Positions 60,548 to 64,000 of a DNA stretch of 64,000 nucleotides are shown here, piece after piece. The stretch comes from Sinosporangium siamense (GTDB lineage Bacteria; Actinomycetota; Actinomycetes; Streptosporangiales; Streptosporangiaceae). The stretch spans positions 1 through 64,000 of the forward strand of contig NZ_BOOW01000023.1 in assembly GCF_016863435.1 (NCBI RefSeq). Reading direction: 5' to 3'. Both the position numbers and the translations under genes were made by a program. Every line of letters starts with the position of its first letter. Within the stretch, counting starts at the first letter, position 1. Below the pieces are notes generated by a model that ran no database searches, was not told the origin of the DNA, and saw only the letters and a list, made by a program, of their open reading frames with translations.

Positions 60548-62758
60548 ATGGGCCGTCGCAGACGCCCCATCCGGGTGAAAATCGCCGCACTTCTCCTCAT
60601 ACCGATCGTCTCCTTGGTGGCGATCTGGGGGTTCGCGGCAACGATCACCATCCGGAGCGGTCAGGAACTGCTACGGATCAAGACCGTTTACGACGACGTC
60701 ATCGTGCCCGTGCGCGCCCTGACCTCATCACTCCAGCACGAACGCATGGACTCGCTGGTCTTCCTCAGCGCGAAGTCCGCGCCCCGCACCGCGCTGGACG
60801 CCCAACGCAACACCACGATGATCGCTCTGCACGACCTTGAGCGGAAGGCCATGACCGAGGCAGGCCGGGCCGACCTCCCCCTCGAAATGCAAGAGCGACT
60901 CGACGAACTGATGGAGCAGACCGACCGTCTGGCCGACATCAGGGCGCGGGTGGACACCGACAACTACACCCGCATGCAGACCCTGAACGGTTACAACGCG
61001 GTCATCAACGCGGCCTTCCAGGTCTACGATCACATGCGGATCTCACCTGACATCGACCTCGTCGACCAGACGAGGGCCGCCAACCTCATCGGGCTCAGCC
61101 GCGAGGTCCTGAGCCAGCAGGCCGCGCTTCTGTCGGGCGCGGTGGCCGTGGGCACCATGACACCTGAAGAGCACGCCGCCTTCCGGGACATGGTGACAAA
61201 CCGCGCCCTCCTGTACACCATGGGCTTCCGACAGCTCGACGACGAACTGCGCGTACCTTATGTCAGGGTGCAGAACACCCGCGACTACCAGCAGTTCGCC
61301 GCCATTGAGAAGGCCGTCGTCAGCAGCGTGGAACCGGGTGAACCACTGCCGCCCGAGGCCCTCACCTGGGACTCGACCACCAAGAACCTCGCCGACACCT
61401 TCGACCGGATCAGCGGAGAGAGCAGCCAGGTCATCACCGACCGTTCCACACCGCTCGCCACCGCCATCCTGTTGCAGATCGCCGTCGCCGGCGGCCTCGG
61501 CCTCATCGCCGTCGCCACCTCCATATTCCTGTCGGTCCGCTTCGGCCGCAGGCTGATCGGCGAGCTGAGCGGGTTGCAGTCGGCGGCGCTCGACCTCGCC
61601 GAGCGCAGGCTGCCGAACATCGTCGCCCGCCTGCGCGGCGGCGAGGACGTTGACGTCGCGGCGGAGGCACCGGATATCAAACCCGGCTCGACCGAGGAGA
61701 TCGCGAGCCTCGCGGAGGCGTTCGCCTCCGTGCAGCACACCGCGGTCGACGCGGCGGTCGGCCAGGCGGAGATGCGCAAAGGCGTCAACAAGGTCTTCCT
61801 CAACCTCGCCCGCCGCAGCCAGTCGCTGCTGCACCGCCAGCTCTCCATGCTTGAGGTGATGGAGAGCAAGGAGGTCGAACCGGAGACACTGGACGAACTC
61901 TTCGCCATCGACCACCTGACCACGCGTATGCGCCGCCACGCCGAGAGCCTGATCATCCTCTCGGGGTCGGTGCCGGGCCGCGGATGGCGCAACCCCGTCA
62001 TGCTCTTCGACGTCGTGCGCGCCGCGGTCGAGGAGGTCGAGGACTACCTCAGGGTCGCCGTCAACGTGCCGACCGGGCCGGCTCTCGTGGGCTCCGTGGT
62101 CACCGACGTGGTCCACCTGATCGCCGAACTGGTGGAGAACGCCGCGATCTTCTCCCCGCCGCACACGCAGGTGCAGGTGCGGGGTGAGTCCGTCGCACGC
62201 GGCTACGTGCTTGAGATCGAGGACCGGGGTCTCGGCATGACCTCGGCCGAGTTCGACGTCTTCAACGCGCGTCTCGCGGAACCTCCCGAGTTCAACCTCG
62301 CCGACAGCGACCGGCTCGGTCTGTTCGTGGTGGGCAAGCTCGCCCAGCGCCACGGCATCCACGTCTCCTTCAGGCCTTCGCCGTACGGTGGAACCACGGC
62401 GATCGTGCTCCTCCCCGCCCAGCTCGTGACGCAGCCGGAGGAATCCCCCTCGCCGCAGTCGCAGTCCACCGAGAAGGGCGAGAACGAGCTGCCGAAGCGG
62501 GTGCGGAAGACCCCCGGCAAAGGCCGGCCTCGCGCACGGAACGGCTCAGGCCGCCAGAGCAGCGGGAACGGCGGGCAGCCCCGGCATCTCAGCGCCCAGC
62601 CGAGCATGTTCGCCCCCCTCGTGGTGCCGGACGCCGGGGGAGAGGGCGGCACACCGCCCAAGGAGAATTCGGCTGAGAACGGCGACGGTCCGTCACACAC
62701 CCTGCTGACCTCGTTCAAGAACGGATGGCGGCGGGCCGAAAAGGAGGAGGGCCCGTGA
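60548..62758 (+). CDS. Nitrate/nitrite-sensing-type histidine-kinase-like protein (CvnA-like)
   Basis: 736 aa. TM1 at about 12-32 (IAALLLIPIVSLVAIWGF), an extracytoplasmic all-helical NIT domain at about 50-300, TM2 at about 315-335 (AVAGGLGLIAVATSIFL), a HAMP-like linker, and a HATPase domain at about 500-640 with ELVENAAIFSPP (N box), EIEDRGLGM (G1) and LGLFVVGKLAQRHG (G2). The C-terminal 100 residues are disordered. There is no classical H box, as usual for conservon sensors. ATG 60548 has GAGGTGG upstream. It overlaps the DUF742 gene by 4 nt (GTGA). Confidence 0.9.
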   Translation: MGRRRRPIRVKIAALLLIPIVSLVAIWGFAATITIRSGQELLRIKTVYDDVIVPVRALTSSLQHERMDSLVFLSAKSAPRTALDAQRNTTMIALHDLERKAMTEAGRADLPLEMQERLDELMEQTDRLADIRARVDTDNYTRMQTLNGYNAVINAAFQVYDHMRISPDIDLVDQTRAANLIGLSREVLSQQAALLSGAVAVGTMTPEEHAAFRDMVTNRALLYTMGFRQLDDELRVPYVRVQNTRDYQQFAAIEKAVVSSVEPGEPLPPEALTWDSTTKNLADTFDRISGESSQVITDRSTPLATAILLQIAVAGGLGLIAVATSIFLSVRFGRRLIGELSGLQSAALDLAERRLPNIVARLRGGEDVDVAAEAPDIKPGSTEEIASLAEAFASVQHTAVDAAVGQAEMRKGVNKVFLNLARRSQSLLHRQLSMLEVMESKEVEPETLDELFAIDHLTTRMRRHAESLIILSGSVPGRGWRNPVMLFDVVRAAVEEVEDYLRVAVNVPTGPALVGSVVTDVVHLIAELVENAAIFSPPHTQVQVRGESVARGYVLEIEDRGLGMTSAEFDVFNARLAEPPEFNLADSDRLGLFVVGKLAQRHGIHVSFRPSPYGGTTAIVLLPAQLVTQPEESPSPQSQSTEKGENELPKRVRKTPGKGRPRARNGSGRQSSGNGGQPRHLSAQPSMFAPLVVPDAGGEGGTPPKENSAENGDGPSHTLLTSFKNGWRRAEKEEGP

Positions 62759-63123
62759 ACGAACGCTGGATGGACCACGACGCCGGCCCCATCATCCGTC
62801 CCTACACGATGACGCGGGGGCGGACCCGCCCCACCGGGACCGGACTCGACCTGATCTCGATTGTCACCCGCACTCCCGCGGGCAATGTGAGCTGGGTCAA
62901 CGGGCTCGCCCCCGAGCACCTGCGGGTGCTCGGGGCCTGCTCCGTGCCGTCCTCCATCGCCGAAGTGGCCTCCGAATCCGGCTTCCCGCTCCGTGTGGTG
63001 CAGGTCCTCCTAGGCGATCTGCGCGAACGGGGCCTGATCTCCATCAGGCCCCCGGCCACCGTCGCGCAGCTCCCCCAGGAGCGTCTGCTGCGTGAAGTGC
63101 TCCGCGGACTTAAGGCCTTGTGA
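62755..63123 (+). CDS. DUF742 protein (CvnC-like)
   Basis: 122 aa. IIRPYTMTRGRTRPTG opens it and VQVLLGDLRERGLISIRPP is the winged-helix-like end of DUF742. In full conservons the order is kinase, roadblock/LC7 (CvnB), DUF742 (CvnC) and small GTPase (CvnD). Here GTG 62755 overlaps the kinase stop directly, so CvnB is missing and no GTPase follows. It may cooperate with Cvn proteins coded elsewhere. Confidence 0.9.
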   Translation: MNERWMDHDAGPIIRPYTMTRGRTRPTGTGLDLISIVTRTPAGNVSWVNGLAPEHLRVLGACSVPSSIAEVASESGFPLRVVQVLLGDLRERGLISIRPPATVAQLPQERLLREVLRGLKAL

Positions 63124-63297
63124 GACGTTCCACCCCTCGGTGTACGGCTTCCCCAGTACGCCGAGACTGACATGGTGGGGCGAAAGGGTGGGGCCTCGTC
63201 AGCTTCGTAGGCCAGGCCCCTCCCGGTCACATGGCGTGAAATAACGCATTTAGATCAATGCGCGCAAACCACGGCGAGTGGCCACTAGCATGATCTG

Positions 63298-64000
63298 ATG
63301 GCTACGAGAGGACTGCCGTTCCGCTTCCTCCGCGGCACGGAAAACCCAGCACCTCGACCTCGCACCGAACTTCACGCCCGGCTTGTTCCGGAAATGGGGG
63401 GCGGCGCATTATGGGGATGGTTCGGGCCCCTGATCGTTACCATTTTCGGGGGATATCTACGCTTCGTCCGGCTGGGCGACCCGCATTCCGTCATGTTCGA
63501 CGAGACCTTTTACGCGAAGGACGCCTACGCCTTCACACAGTTCGGCGTCGAACAGAAAACTCTCGACACCGATAAAGACCCCATCGCCAACGACCGGCTG
63601 ATCGCCGGAAACACCGACATCTTCACGCAGTGTCCACCCGAGGACCTGTCGAACTGCGTGCTCTTCATCGCCCACCCGCCGCTCGGCAAATGGATGATCG
63701 CGGCAGGCGAGGCGATCTTCGGCATGACGCCCTTCGGCTGGCGGTTCGCCGCCGCCCTGGTCGGCACGCTGTCCATTCTCATCCTCGCCCGCACCGTACG
63801 GCGCATGACCCGCTCCACCATGCTCGGCTGCCTGGCCGGGCTCCTGCTCTCCGTCGAGGCCCTGCACTTCGTGGCCAGCCGGGCCGCACTGCTGGACGTC
63901 TTCCTCATGTTCTGGGTGCTCGCGGGGTTCGCCTGCCTGGTCGTCGACCGGGACCGATACCGCCGGCGGCTGGCCGACTGGCGGAGCGCGGGCGGCCAAG
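63298..64000 (+). CDS. Protein O-mannosyltransferase (PMT, GT39), 5' part
   Basis: The first 234 codons run to the window end. After a hydrophilic N terminus, FGPLIVTIFGGYLRFVRLG is TM1, and PHSVMFDETFYAKDAYAF contains the catalytic Asp-Glu of the first extracytoplasmic loop. IAHPPLGKWMIAAGEAIFG and AALVGTLSILILARTVRRM follow. The enzyme transfers mannose from polyprenyl-P-mannose to exported proteins. ATG 63298 has no ribosome binding site; TAGCAT lies six bases upstream, so the mRNA may be leaderless. Confidence 0.92.
   Translation, partial: MATRGLPFRFLRGTENPAPRPRTELHARLVPEMGGGALWGWFGPLIVTIFGGYLRFVRLGDPHSVMFDETFYAKDAYAFTQFGVEQKTLDTDKDPIANDRLIAGNTDIFTQCPPEDLSNCVLFIAHPPLGKWMIAAGEAIFGMTPFGWRFAAALVGTLSILILARTVRRMTRSTMLGCLAGLLLSVEALHFVASRAALLDVFLMFWVLAGFACLVVDRDRYRRRLADWRSAGGQ

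Overview
The window is high-GC DNA from an actinomycete. Evidence is the frequent GTG/TTG starts with 4-nt GTGA/ATGA overlaps, the DUF5753 regulator and the CvnA/DUF742 pair. From general knowledge of Streptomyces gene order, the run tRNA-Thr, tRNA-Met, rpmG, MaoC pair, murB and the run yajQ, htpX, nuo, korAB look like core actinobacterial synteny. A Streptosporangiales-like organism is my best guess, not a demonstrated assignment.

Layout. 1-9 kb: a manganese-riboswitch-controlled GDT1 transporter, an ArsR/AHSA1 pair, two VOC proteins, murB, a two-gene MaoC dehydratase operon, rpmG, tRNA-Met and tRNA-Thr, then debris of a two-component system fused to a broken lipoprotein gene beside its intact paralogue, and a fasciclin lipoprotein. 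9-11.4 kb: a sparse stretch with a HAD phosphatase and an alpha/beta hydrolase. 11.8-18.6 kb: a tRNA-Tyr-integrated element bounded by a perfect 57-bp direct repeat. It carries a winged-helix protein, a GIY-YIG nuclease, a two-helix membrane protein, an XRE/DUF5753 regulator and a broken ATPase-integrase chimera. Just outside its left end lies the C-terminal remnant of a second, related integrase. A dispersed inverted-repeat family runs through this area.

18.6-38 kb: yajQ, a secreted propeller-like protein with repeated 3' tails, htpX, and a nuoABCHIJKLMN operon without nuoD, nuoE, nuoF or nuoG. Next come two tandem lipid- or wall-associated deacetylases, one missing an aspartate of its active-site motif, and then korAB. 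The NADH-module-less complex I beside a ferredoxin-reducing KorAB suggests a ferredoxin-linked respiratory entry point.

38-57 kb: a Wzx/Wzy-type exopolysaccharide locus. It holds a chain-length/BY-kinase-like protein with a degenerate P-loop, a GNAT/FemAB-like protein, a deacetylase, a GT2 glycosyltransferase with a probable CTG start, polymerase, flippase, sulfotransferase, a fibrinogen-like/propeller secreted protein, a PssD/PssE-like split glycosyltransferase, an APH-fold protein, a WbaP-like priming transferase and a secreted GH26-like glycosidase. 57-64 kb: a small hypothetical gene, an EamA exporter/GntR regulator pair with a clear operator, a SWIM-type zinc-finger protein, a partial conservon (sensor kinase plus DUF742), and the start of a protein O-mannosyltransferase running off the window end.
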